A stretch of 9,648 nt of DNA from CAZPMO01 sp964587515 (GCA_964587515.1 CAZPMO010000186.1:1-9648); one strand, 5' to 3'. Shown: positions 1 through 6,309, counted from the first letter of the stretch. Notes: generated from the sequence alone by a model not told the origin. Translations and numbers: made by a program.

Positions 1-60
1 AGCCGATTCGACGGAATCTTAAATCCGATTCAAACTAAACGGGCGATGCTCTAGAGTACT

Positions 61-663
61 TTAATTCGACGGAAACTCCGAAAGATCGGGCGGCGTACCG
101 TCCGGCCTCTTCAAAATTTCGCTCTCCGGCTCGCCGGCATGGTAGCGCGCGGCAAGATCGTCCGGATTGAACGTGATGCCGATCGGATTGGCCGCGAATT
201 CGCCGTTCTCGAAATATTCCGCGAACCGGTCCTCCGGCACGTTGTCGACCTGAAGCTCGACCTGGTTCTTGTCGGGATCGAAATAGTACATGGACGTGGT
301 CGGGCCATGGTTGATGGTGAATTCGGGCGTGATGTCGAGATCTTTCAGGCGCTCATAGGTATGAACCAGGTCGCCGAGCCCGCCATAGGTAAAAGCCATG
401 TGATGAAGACCGACATGGCCGTCGGCGTGGTCCTTCAGCCCCGGCATGCCGATAATCGCGATCCGGTGATGCTCCTGGTCATAGGTCAGAAAGACGATCT
501 GGCCCGCATCGCACATGGGTTCGGCCTCGAGCACGGTGCCGTACCAGTCCGCAAGCGCCGCGACCCGTTCCGGCTGGGTCCTGAGCACGAGATGGGCGAG
601 CTTGGCTGGCGCGACACGGCCGCGCGCCTTGGCGGTTTCCGGCAGTTTTGCGACGAGCGTCAT
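61..663 (-). CDS. VOC-family extradiol-dioxygenase-like protein
   Basis: The 200-residue product has the vicinal-oxygen-chelate fold pattern of extradiol ring-cleavage dioxygenases and glyoxalase/bleomycin-resistance proteins. Likely metal ligands are H24 (AHLVLRT), H87 or H88 (GLHHMAF) and E136 (QVELQVD). H119 followed by G (NHGPTTS) and Y126/Y127 before FDPD sit where catechol 2,3-dioxygenases carry their second-sphere His and Tyr, so ring cleavage of a catechol-like substrate is a reasonable inference, though the substrate is unknown. It is shorter than two-domain XylE/BphC enzymes (about 300 residues), so it resembles the single catalytic domain plus a C-terminal tail. The start at 663 is preferred over an in-frame ATG at 678 because a GGAGGG ribosome site lies between them, 7 nt before 663. 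It is the last gene of a minus-strand run, 64 nt after the acyl-CoA dehydrogenase. Confidence 0.85.
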   Translation of the reverse strand: MTLVAKLPETAKARGRVAPAKLAHLVLRTQPERVAALADWYGTVLEAEPMCDAGQIVFLTYDQEHHRIAIIGMPGLKDHADGHVGLHHMAFTYGGLGDLVHTYERLKDLDITPEFTINHGPTTSMYYFDPDKNQVELQVDNVPEDRFAEYFENGEFAANPIGITFNPDDLAARYHAGEPESEILKRPDGTPPDLSEFPSN

Positions 664-670
664 GATGCTT

Positions 671-676
671 CCCTCC
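671..676 (-). promoter_or_regulatory. Shine-Dalgarno site of the VOC gene
   Basis: GGAGGG on the minus strand, 7 nt before the ATG at 663. It overlaps the alternative upstream ATG at 678, and therefore decides the start in favour of 663. Confidence 0.75.
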
Positions 677-727
677 ATTTGGCGAACCGCGACTATATCG
701 TTAGTCGATAGCGCAAGGCGAGCGATT

Positions 728-1915
728 TCAAAGCCCGCGCGAGATGATCTCTTTCATGATCTCGTTGGTGCCGGCATAGATCCGGTGGATCCGGCTGTCG
801 GCCCATAGCCGCGCGATCGGGCTTTCCCACATATAGCCGCTGCCGCCGTGAAGCTGGAGGCAGGCGTCGAGCACCTTGTCCTGCATTTCGGTGACCCAGA
901 GCTTCGCCATCGCGGCGCTGCGCATGTCGAGCTGTCCTTGATGACGCAATTCGATGCAGCGGTCGACGTACACGCGCCCCACCTGGATCTCGGACGCCAG
1001 TTCGGCCAGCGTGAAGCGGGTGTTCTGGAAATCGAACACGGTCTGCCCGAACGCCTTGCGGTCGCGGGTATAATCAACGGTCATTTCGAGCGCCGCCTCG
1101 CAGGCCGCCATCGCTCGCACCGCGACGATCAGCCGCTCCTGGACAAGCTCGCTGGTCAGCAGCCGCCAGCCCTCGCCTTCTTCACCGATCAGGTTGGCGG
1201 CAGGCACGCGTAAATCCTCGAAAAACAGCTCGGCGGTATCGGCGGCCTTGAGTCCGATTTTTTTCAGCGTGCGGCCCTTGATGTAGCCGGGGCTGTCGGC
1301 GTCCACCAGTAAAATGCTGATCCCGCGCCGCGCCGGTCCGTCCTTGTCGGTGCGCACCGCCAACAGGATCAGATCGCCCTTGATGCCGTTGGTGATGAAG
1401 GTCTTGGCGCCGTTGACGACGTAATGATCGCCGTCACGCACGGCGGAAGTGCGCAGCGCGAGAAGATCGCTGCCGCAATCGGGCTCGGTCAGCCCGATCG
1501 AGCCGATCGCCTCGCCGCTCGCCATGCGCGGTAGCCAGTGACGCTTGAGGTCTTCGGAGGCGAAGCGCACCAGATAGGGCGCGACGATACAGGAATGGAG
1601 ATCGAAACCCGGACCCGAAAATGTCGAGCGACCGAGCTCCTCCAGCACGATTGAATCGTATAGGAAATCTCCACCCGGCCCGCCATATTCCTCCGCCACG
1701 CCGCAGCACAGCAGCCCCGCCGCGCCGGCCTTCAGCCATACTTCGCGCGACACCTTGCCGTTTTCCTCCCATTGGTCGTGGTGGGGCGCGATTTCTTCCT
1801 CGATGAAGCGCCGGACACCGTCGCGGAACAGCTCGTGCTCGGGCTCGAATATCGTGCGCGGGATGCCGAGGACGTCTTCGCCAACGCGTCCCGTCGGAGC
1901 CGGTGTATCAGTCAT
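728..1915 (-). CDS. Acyl-CoA dehydrogenase, long-chain (LCAD)-like
   Basis: The 395-residue flavoprotein should carry out alpha,beta-dehydrogenation of an acyl-CoA, passing electrons to electron-transferring flavoprotein. The N-terminal helical domain (about 30-135), the middle beta domain with the FAD/substrate signature near 139-150 (SIGLTEPDCGSD), and the C-terminal helical domain are all present. The usual glutamate of the C-terminal YEGT motif is alanine here (RIYAGTNEI, about 378-386). E260 in VQER aligns instead with the helix-G catalytic glutamate of LCAD and isovaleryl-CoA dehydrogenase, and the C-terminal GYMWESPIA also resembles LCAD. The start at 1915 is chosen because GAGGG stands 4 nt upstream. 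That site overlaps the TGA of the preceding amidohydrolase, leaving 7 nt between the genes and suggesting translational coupling. Substrate chain or ring structure cannot be inferred; similar proteins also act on aromatic or branched acyl-CoAs. Confidence 0.92.
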   Translation of the reverse strand: MTDTPAPTGRVGEDVLGIPRTIFEPEHELFRDGVRRFIEEEIAPHHDQWEENGKVSREVWLKAGAAGLLCCGVAEEYGGPGGDFLYDSIVLEELGRSTFSGPGFDLHSCIVAPYLVRFASEDLKRHWLPRMASGEAIGSIGLTEPDCGSDLLALRTSAVRDGDHYVVNGAKTFITNGIKGDLILLAVRTDKDGPARRGISILLVDADSPGYIKGRTLKKIGLKAADTAELFFEDLRVPAANLIGEEGEGWRLLTSELVQERLIVAVRAMAACEAALEMTVDYTRDRKAFGQTVFDFQNTRFTLAELASEIQVGRVYVDRCIELRHQGQLDMRSAAMAKLWVTEMQDKVLDACLQLHGGSGYMWESPIARLWADSRIHRIYAGTNEIMKEIISRGL

Positions 1916-1922
1916 TTTTCCC

Positions 1923-2969
1923 TCACAGCCCGTATAGGGCGCGCGCATTGTCGAACAGGATCTTGTCGATCACATGCGGCGGCACGCGGCCGTCGTCGCG
2001 CAGCTTGCGCAGCGCCTCGATCTCGGTCGCGGTGTCGGCGTGGCCGTAATCGGTGCCGATCACCAGCGTGTCCTCGCCGGCATAGCCAAGCACGTAATCG
2101 AGATCGTCCGTGACCTGGCAGGCGACGAAAATATTGTTCTCCGCCAATATGTTCCTGGACATTTCGACGCCGCGACGACGAAAGCGAATGCCGATATCGT
2201 TCAGCAGATAGGGGATCCACTGGGCGCTGACCTCGACGAAGCCCCAGCGCAGATCGGGGAAGCGTTCCGGCACGCCGTGCCACAACAGCCCGTGCACCGC
2301 GCCGATGGTCGCCAGCTTGAACTTGTTGAAGCCGGGATCATCGTGGAACAGGTCGTACATCTGGAATGAATTGGTCGCCGAATGGGCGCAGATCGGCAGG
2401 CCAAGCTCGCTGGCGATCTCATAAAGCGGGAAGAAATACGGATCTGACAGCGTGCGGTCGCATTCCAGGCCGCACATGAAAACGCCGACCGCGCCGTTGT
2501 CGCGCGCGAATTCCAGTTCGGCCGCGACTTCGTGCATCGACAGCACCGGCGGCATGGCGACCCAGCGCAGCCGGTCGGGCGCCTGTTTCCATTTATCGGC
2601 GAGCCAGCGGTTATAGCTGCGGTAGAGCGCGCTCTGGACTTCCGGGTTGGTGGTGCAGGGGCGCAGGAAGATGGTGGGGTAAAGCACCTGGATATCGATG
2701 CCGAGATCGTCCATGTGGGCGAGGCGGGCGGGGATATCGAGCATCTCGCGGGACCCAGCTGTCGCCTCCTTGCCGACATTGAGATCGCGCGGCATGACAT
2801 AGTTATCGACGAGCCAGTACTCCCGGATCGGGCTGCCGGTCAGCGCCCTTTCTTCGCCGCCCGCTTCGCGGGTGACCACCATGGGCAAGTGCCGACGATC
2901 GGCCTCGCTCATATGGGACCAGGTCTCTTCCGTCTCGATGACATGCGCGTCCGCGTCGATCGCCGGCAT
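1923..2969 (-). CDS. Amidohydrolase family 2 (ACMSD-like TIM barrel), copy 1
   Basis: The 348-residue protein belongs to the amidohydrolase-2 family (metal-dependent TIM-barrel hydrolases and decarboxylases such as ACMSD and gamma-resorcylate decarboxylase). The strand-1 metal motif is IDADAH (D7-x-H9), not the classical HxH. H196 (ICAHSA), E246 (GFVEVS) and D307 (IGTDYGHAD) are candidates for further metal or catalytic residues. The C-terminal DKILFDNARALYGL is typical of the family end. A GGGAG ribosome site lies shortly before the ATG. It is the first gene of a run continuing into the acyl-CoA dehydrogenase and the VOC dioxygenase-like gene, so a hydrolytic or decarboxylating step in a catabolic route is inferred. 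The exact reaction is unknown. Confidence 0.9.
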   Translation of the reverse strand: MPAIDADAHVIETEETWSHMSEADRRHLPMVVTREAGGEERALTGSPIREYWLVDNYVMPRDLNVGKEATAGSREMLDIPARLAHMDDLGIDIQVLYPTIFLRPCTTNPEVQSALYRSYNRWLADKWKQAPDRLRWVAMPPVLSMHEVAAELEFARDNGAVGVFMCGLECDRTLSDPYFFPLYEIASELGLPICAHSATNSFQMYDLFHDDPGFNKFKLATIGAVHGLLWHGVPERFPDLRWGFVEVSAQWIPYLLNDIGIRFRRRGVEMSRNILAENNIFVACQVTDDLDYVLGYAGEDTLVIGTDYGHADTATEIEALRKLRDDGRVPPHVIDKILFDNARALYGL

Positions 2970-3056
2970 TTTACTCTCCCTGATTTTCTTTCACTATAGC
3001 TTGAATTCCGGGGTAGGAGACCATTTCTGCGGCTATACTCGCGGCGGGAGGCGATA
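2970..3056. promoter_or_regulatory. Divergent intergenic region, probable promoters
   Basis: These 87 bases separate the leftward amidohydrolase operon from the rightward YCII gene, so promoters for both should lie here. On the minus strand TATAGT (complement of 2993-2998) is a 5/6 match to a -10 box and would give a leader of about 18 nt. On the plus strand TATACT (3034-3039) is also a 5/6 match but sits very close to the ribosome site. No convincing -35 boxes were seen for either. Confidence 0.4.
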
Positions 3057-3371
3057 ATGCTCTATATCATCTATCAGACGGACAAGCCGGACTCCGCCGA
3101 TTTGCGCGCCCAGGTTCGGGACGAGCATTTCAAATATCTCGACGATCACGAGGACATTCTGGTGCTTGGCGGCGCGATGCTGGGCGACGACGGCAAGACG
3201 CGCACCGGCAGCGTGCTGATCGTCAACGTACCCAGCCGGGAAGCCGCCGAGGCGTTCTCCGAGAACGAGCCGTTCCGCCGCAACGGCCTGTTCTCGCGGG
3301 TCGAGATCAACCACATGCGGCGCGGCCAGTGGAACCCCGCCGCCGCCCCGAAGACGGCGGAGGGGGCCTGA
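3057..3371 (+). CDS. YCII-family protein
   Basis: A 104-residue protein with the ferredoxin-like alpha+beta pattern of the YCII/YciI family. It opens with a hydrophobic strand (MLYIIYQTDK), followed by RDEHFKYL around residues 21-28, where H24 matches the family's conserved histidine. The stretch GGAMLGDDGKTRTGSVLIV (38-56) and the motif EAFSENEPFRRNGLF fit the family's central strands and PF-containing helix. Members are small, usually dimeric proteins with a putative active site, often beside catabolic enzymes; biochemical roles are mostly unknown. GGGAGG lies 5 nt before the ATG. It is divergent from the amidohydrolase operon and tail-to-tail with the peroxiredoxin gene, 6 nt apart. Confidence 0.88.
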   Translation: MLYIIYQTDKPDSADLRAQVRDEHFKYLDDHEDILVLGGAMLGDDGKTRTGSVLIVNVPSREAAEAFSENEPFRRNGLFSRVEINHMRRGQWNPAAAPKTAEGA

Positions 3372-3381
3372 ACCGGTTCAG
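3368..3381. repeat. 14-bp palindrome spanning two convergent stop codons
   Basis: CTGAACCGGTTCAG is a perfect inverted repeat. Its two TGA triplets are the stop codon of the YCII gene (plus, 3369-3371) and of the peroxiredoxin gene (minus, 3378-3380). It has no spacer loop and no T-run, so it is not a classical terminator. Confidence 0.7.
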
Positions 3382-3830
3382 CCGAGCGCCGCCAGGTCGG
3401 CCAGCACCTGATCCGGGTGTTCGTCCGGGCTCACCGTCGCATAGGATTTGGCGACTTTGCCGTCAGGGCCGATCAGCACGGAGACACGCGGTGTCTTTTC
3501 CGCGCCGGTTTCCGCCGCGCCGTATGCGACCGAGTCGGTGCGTCCCTCGTCGCTCAGCAGATCGAATGGAAAGCCGAACTTGTCGCGGAACGCCTTGTTG
3601 GCCGCCGGGGCATCGTAGCTGACGCCGAGGATCGTGGTATTTTTCGCTTCGAAATCCTGGATTCTATCACGGAATCCATTGCCTTCGCGGGTTCACCCGG
3701 GGGTGTCGGCCTTCGGGTACCACCATAAAAGCACGTAGCGCCCCGTGAAATCGTCGAGCCGGACGGGCTTGCCGTCCTGGTTCGTCATCTCGAAAGCCGG
3801 CGCGGTCGCGCCAACCTCAATTACCGCCAT
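3378..3830 (-). CDS. Selenocysteine-containing peroxiredoxin (BCP/PrxQ type), UGA at codon 46
   Basis: Reading from the ATG at 3830 to the TGA at 3378 gives 150 residues interrupted only by TGA at codon 46. The translation is a full-length AhpC/TSA-family, BCP-like peroxiredoxin: VGATAPAFEM at 6-15, LDDFTGRYVLLWWYPKADTPG at 25-45, then U46-TRE, FRD at 53-55, TILGVSYD, FPFDLLSD, and TPRVSVLIGPDGKV. In cysteine homologues the motif is YPKADTPGCTxE, so the UGA exactly replaces the peroxidatic Cys and is best read as selenocysteine. The frame stays intact for over 100 codons afterwards. The family reduces hydrogen peroxide and organic hydroperoxides in the cytoplasm. There is no Cys anywhere; position +5 (a common resolving Cys in PrxQ) is N51, so this is a 1-Sec enzyme. 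GAGGGGG precedes the start. It is the last gene after the formyltransferase-like and amidohydrolase genes. Alternative: a nonsense-mutated Cys form. Confidence 0.88.
3658..3678 (-). promoter_or_regulatory. Candidate bacterial SECIS hairpin
   Basis: On the coding (minus) strand TGGATTC and GAATCCA form a perfect 7-bp stem around the 7-nt loop CGTGATA. The apical loop begins 21 nt after the UGA, and its second base is G. Both features fit the published bacterial SECIS consensus (loop 16-37 nt from the UGA, a G in the first two loop bases), as recalled from the literature. The hairpin lies inside the coding sequence (G-F-R-D-R-I-Q) and uses an AGA arginine codon, whereas arginine codons nearby are mostly CGC or CGG; AGA completes the structure. 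Its role would be to recruit SelB with Sec-tRNA. No folding energy was computed. Confidence 0.72.
3693..3695 (-). other. In-frame UGA read as selenocysteine (Sec46)
   Basis: TGA codon between GGG and ACC in the peroxiredoxin frame. It occupies the peroxidatic-cysteine position of the TPG[C/U]T motif. Recoding is inferred from motif position, an intact downstream frame and the following hairpin. Confidence 0.85.
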
Positions 3831-3873
3831 CTCATCCCCCTCTCTGTTTAATTAGATTCATGGTGTTACCGAA

Positions 3874-5010
3874 TTAGGGCACCTTCAGCCCGAAAAAATC
3901 GACCGCGTTGTCGTGCAGCAGGCGCTTGCGGATCGCATCGTTCAGCCGGTCGCTTTTGACCAGATCGTCAGGCCGACCTTCGTCCTCGCAATCGAAATGC
4001 GGCACGTCCGACGACCACGCCACCGCATGGCCGTTGAAGAACTCTATGGTTTCGGCCAGCATCGCTTCTTCCGCCTCGACCGTGACCACGCAGCGTTCCT
4101 TGAATGTCTCCATGGGATCGTTCTTCAGGTCCCCCATCATCCAGCCCATGTCGTGGAAATTGCCCTTGAGGCGCGAGACCCAGAACGGCGCCCAGCCGGC
4201 GCCCGCCTCGAAGAAGCCCACCTTCAGGCCCGGCCGTTTGTCCATCACGCCATGCGACAGGATGCCGAGGCTGGCGATCATCGCTTCGCAGACATGGGTG
4301 GTCATGTGATAGGGCGGAAACACGCCCGGGAACCGCTCGACCGCGAGTCCCGCCGGCGCGAAAACCGCGGCCCCGGTATGGGTGCAGTAAGGCACGCCGA
4401 GTTCCGCGACCGCGTCGAACAGCGGATCGTAATAGGGGTGATAGATCGGGTGAGGCCCGTGTACGCCCGACGGCGCGAACAGCGCCACCGCGTTCAACTC
4501 GTTCACCGCGTAGCGCGCTTCTTCCACCGCCAGATCCACATCGGCCAGCGGCACCGTCGCCATGTTCCACATCCGGTTGGCATCGGTGGAGCAGAATTCG
4601 GCCATATAGCGATTGATGCCGCGGCACACGGCGGCGGCAATTTTGGGATCGGGAAGCGCGCCCGCGAACAAACCCTGGGACGGGAAGATCACCGTGCCGT
4701 ATACGCCGTGATAGTCCATCATTGCCAGCCGCGCCTTGGGATCGAAGCCGACCGGATCACCGTCGGCGTAGTTTGCCGGCGTCCGCTCTTCCTTGCGATA
4801 GGCGCCGGGCGAGATCGTTTCGCCCCAGCTCATGCCGGGCGGCTTCGGCAGATAGGTGCCGCCTATGGTGAATATCTCCGACGGACCCTGCGGCACCATG
4901 CGCGGCGCAAATTGCCGGTACTTCGCGTTGGTCAGGGCCTGAACCCGATCCAGATCCTCCGACAAATGGCTGTCGGCGTCGATGATGGGATAGTCGAGTT
5001 TGGTGGACAT
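3874..5010 (-). CDS. Amidohydrolase family 2 (ACMSD-like TIM barrel), copy 2
   Basis: A 378-residue amidohydrolase-2 protein. The strand-1 motif is IIDADSH (D13-x-H15 in place of HxH). H211 (YCTHTGA), E268 (VGFFEAG) and D335 (WSSDVPHFD) are the likely other active-site residues. The end, LHDNAVDFFGLKVP, is typical of the family. It is clearly related to copy 1 at 1923-2969 (shared DADxH start, G-F-x-E segment and final metal Asp) but diverged in the N-terminal 100 residues. The open frame extends upstream to 5352 but overlaps the formyltransferase-like gene; the ATG at 5010 gives the family's normal N-terminus and has AAGGG upstream. It lies 23 nt after the formyltransferase-like gene and 43 nt before the peroxiredoxin, suggesting co-transcription. 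Reaction unknown; hydrolysis or non-oxidative decarboxylation is expected. Confidence 0.9.
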   Translation of the reverse strand: MSTKLDYPIIDADSHLSEDLDRVQALTNAKYRQFAPRMVPQGPSEIFTIGGTYLPKPPGMSWGETISPGAYRKEERTPANYADGDPVGFDPKARLAMMDYHGVYGTVIFPSQGLFAGALPDPKIAAAVCRGINRYMAEFCSTDANRMWNMATVPLADVDLAVEEARYAVNELNAVALFAPSGVHGPHPIYHPYYDPLFDAVAELGVPYCTHTGAAVFAPAGLAVERFPGVFPPYHMTTHVCEAMIASLGILSHGVMDKRPGLKVGFFEAGAGWAPFWVSRLKGNFHDMGWMMGDLKNDPMETFKERCVVTVEAEEAMLAETIEFFNGHAVAWSSDVPHFDCEDEGRPDDLVKSDRLNDAIRKRLLHDNAVDFFGLKVP

Positions 5011-5033
5011 GGAAATTGCCCTTGTTTTTGTCG

Positions 5034-5948
5034 TTATCCGCAGACGGTTCCCGTGGCCAGCCCGCTTTCCCGTGCATAGTCGCCCGACGCGACCTTGCCG
5101 CCGCCTTCCGCGCGGACGCGGCCGACCGTGACCTGACCGCCGGCCGCCGCGATCACCAGCCCGTCCTCGCCGGCCGCGACGATCTCGCCCGGCGCGCCGC
5201 CGGTCTCGCCGGTCTTGCGCGATTCGAAGAGCTGCACCTGGACGCCATTGATGGTAGTCCACGCGCCCGGCGCCGGGTCGGCACCCCGGATCAGATTGTG
5301 AATCTCCGCCACCGGTTTGGACCAGTCGATTTCGGCGTCGCCCTTGCGGCACCAGCTTTCATAAGTCGACAGGGAATCGTCCTGGACGTCCTTGGGCGCC
5401 TTGCCGTCGCGCACCAGGTCGATGCTCTCCAGCATCGCATCCACCCCCATCGGGAAAAGCTTGTCGAAATAGATAGAGCCCAGCGTGTCGTTTTCGCCGA
5501 TCTCGACTTTCTTCTGCATCAGGATCGGGCCGGTATCGAGACCGTTGTCGGGCCAGAATATGGACAGCCCGGTTTCCGTCCGTCCCTGGATGATCGGCCA
5601 GTTGATCGAGCTCGGCCCGCGATGCAGCGGCAGCAGCGAGGGGTGATACTGGATGGTGCCGTGATCCGGGATGTTCAGAAAATCCTCGGGCACGAACAGG
5701 GTCACGAACGCCATCACGCCAAGCTCCGGCCGCAGCTCGCGATAGGCGTCCCAGACCTCTGGCTCCTTGTATGTCGGCGGTTGCAGCAGCGGCAGCTTAT
5801 GCTCCAAGGCCGCCTCCTTCAGCGGATCGGGGCGTGCGCCCTCGCGGTCCGGCGCGCAGTAAACGGCGATCACGTCGTCGCCGCGTTCCAGCAGCGCTTC
5901 CAGCACCGCCTTGCCGAACGCCTGTTGTCCGATAAGCGCGATTTTCAT
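5034..5948 (-). CDS. 10-formyl-THF hydrolase/formyltransferase-like protein (FDH N-domain type)
   Basis: The 304-residue protein has the formyltransferase fold (Fmt/PurN family) and matches most closely, from memory, the N-terminal hydrolase domain of 10-formyltetrahydrofolate dehydrogenase. Matching segments are MKIALIGQQAFG (1-12), YHPSLLPLHRGPSSINW (101-117), FWPDNGLDTGP (131-141) and IHNLIRGADPAPGAWT. H102 and D138 keep the 36-residue spacing of the catalytic His and Asp in human FDH (H106, D142). The C-terminal part (about 205-300) fits the Fmt-type beta-barrel domain. The aldehyde dehydrogenase half of FDH is missing, so the enzyme should hydrolyse or transfer the formyl group rather than oxidise it. 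It could be annotated as methionyl-tRNA formyltransferase, but it has Gln at position 100, where Fmt carries its catalytic Asn, so a housekeeping Fmt is less likely. A strong GGGGAGG site precedes the ATG. First gene of a three-gene run. Confidence 0.85.
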   Translation of the reverse strand: MKIALIGQQAFGKAVLEALLERGDDVIAVYCAPDREGARPDPLKEAALEHKLPLLQPPTYKEPEVWDAYRELRPELGVMAFVTLFVPEDFLNIPDHGTIQYHPSLLPLHRGPSSINWPIIQGRTETGLSIFWPDNGLDTGPILMQKKVEIGENDTLGSIYFDKLFPMGVDAMLESIDLVRDGKAPKDVQDDSLSTYESWCRKGDAEIDWSKPVAEIHNLIRGADPAPGAWTTINGVQVQLFESRKTGETGGAPGEIVAAGEDGLVIAAAGGQVTVGRVRAEGGGKVASGDYARESGLATGTVCG

Positions 5949-5988
5949 CGCGAAAACCTCCCCTTTTTTTGATCCCCAACCGGCCCGA

Positions 5989-6017
5989 CCATAACCTAGA
6001 GCGCCATCCGCAAGCAA
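5989..6017 (-). promoter_or_regulatory. Possible promoter of the formyltransferase-like operon
   Basis: On the minus strand TTGCTT (6012-6017) and TTATGG (5989-5994) are separated by 17 nt, upstream of the gene starting at 5948. The match to sigma-70 boxes is partial, so this is only a candidate. Confidence 0.25.
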
Positions 6018-6090
6018 ATAGCCGCATGGTGATGATTTCTTAACGCCTGCGGGCCTTTCATGGGGGTTCAATTCCGCCAGGAGAGGTCCC

Positions 6091-6300
6091 ATGGATATGC
6101 CCAGAACCCGTGAAGGCCAGCAGATTACTGGCGGCGAAATCGACCGGTTGATGGCCAAGAGCCAGCAGTTGCGCGCCCGCGAGCTCAGCCGGCTGATCTC
6201 CGCCTGCGCCCGCGCGATCGGCAAATGGGTCGCCAACGCCGGCATTGAGGCGCCGCAAGGAGACCATCGTCGTCCGCGCCACCAGATGCCCGGCTGGTAG
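6091..6300 (+). CDS. Small arginine-rich hypothetical protein
   Basis: A 69-residue protein that I do not recognise. A good ribosome site (AGGAGAGG, about 4 nt before the ATG) supports translation. The middle (about residues 15-48) reads as one amphipathic helix rich in Arg, Leu and Ala (EIDRLMAKSQQLRARELSRL followed by ISACARAIGKW), while the tail (GDHRRPRHQMPGW) looks disordered and basic. There is no signal peptide and no membrane segment. Short proteins with such helices are common in Alphaproteobacteria and often lack an assigned function; a nucleic-acid or protein contact role is only a guess. It is divergent from the formyltransferase-like gene (142-nt gap) and converges on the exporter gene, whose stop lies 9 nt beyond. 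Confidence 0.6.
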   Translation: MDMPRTREGQQITGGEIDRLMAKSQQLRARELSRLISACARAIGKWVANAGIEAPQGDHRRPRHQMPGW

Positions 6301-6309
6301 GGTCCCCGC

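Noticed and set aside
1..60. Left edge before the VOC stop codon
   Set aside because: No gene, terminator hairpin or repeat could be supported in these 60 AT-richer bases.
3693..3695. The TGA read as an ordinary nonsense mutation making the peroxiredoxin a pseudogene
   Set aside because: A random stop would be unlikely to fall exactly on the catalytic Cys codon and to be followed by a correctly spaced SECIS-like hairpin, with no other damage in the frame.
3329..3728. Plus-strand open frames opposite the peroxiredoxin
   Set aside because: They are arginine- and proline-rich with no recognisable family, and the opposite strand gives a clear full-length peroxiredoxin.
3913..5079. Long plus-strand open frame (388 codons) opposite amidohydrolase 2
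   Set aside because: Its His/Arg-rich composition is typical of the antisense of a GC-rich gene; the minus strand encodes a conserved family with a ribosome site.
5016..5972. Plus-strand open frame (318 codons) opposite the formyltransferase-like gene
   Set aside because: No family resemblance; the minus strand has the catalytic motifs and a strong ribosome site.
6050..6064. Possible terminator hairpin (GCC-TGCG-GGC followed by a short T stretch)
   Set aside because: The stem is only three base pairs and the T-run is short; the position between divergent genes also makes a terminator unlikely.
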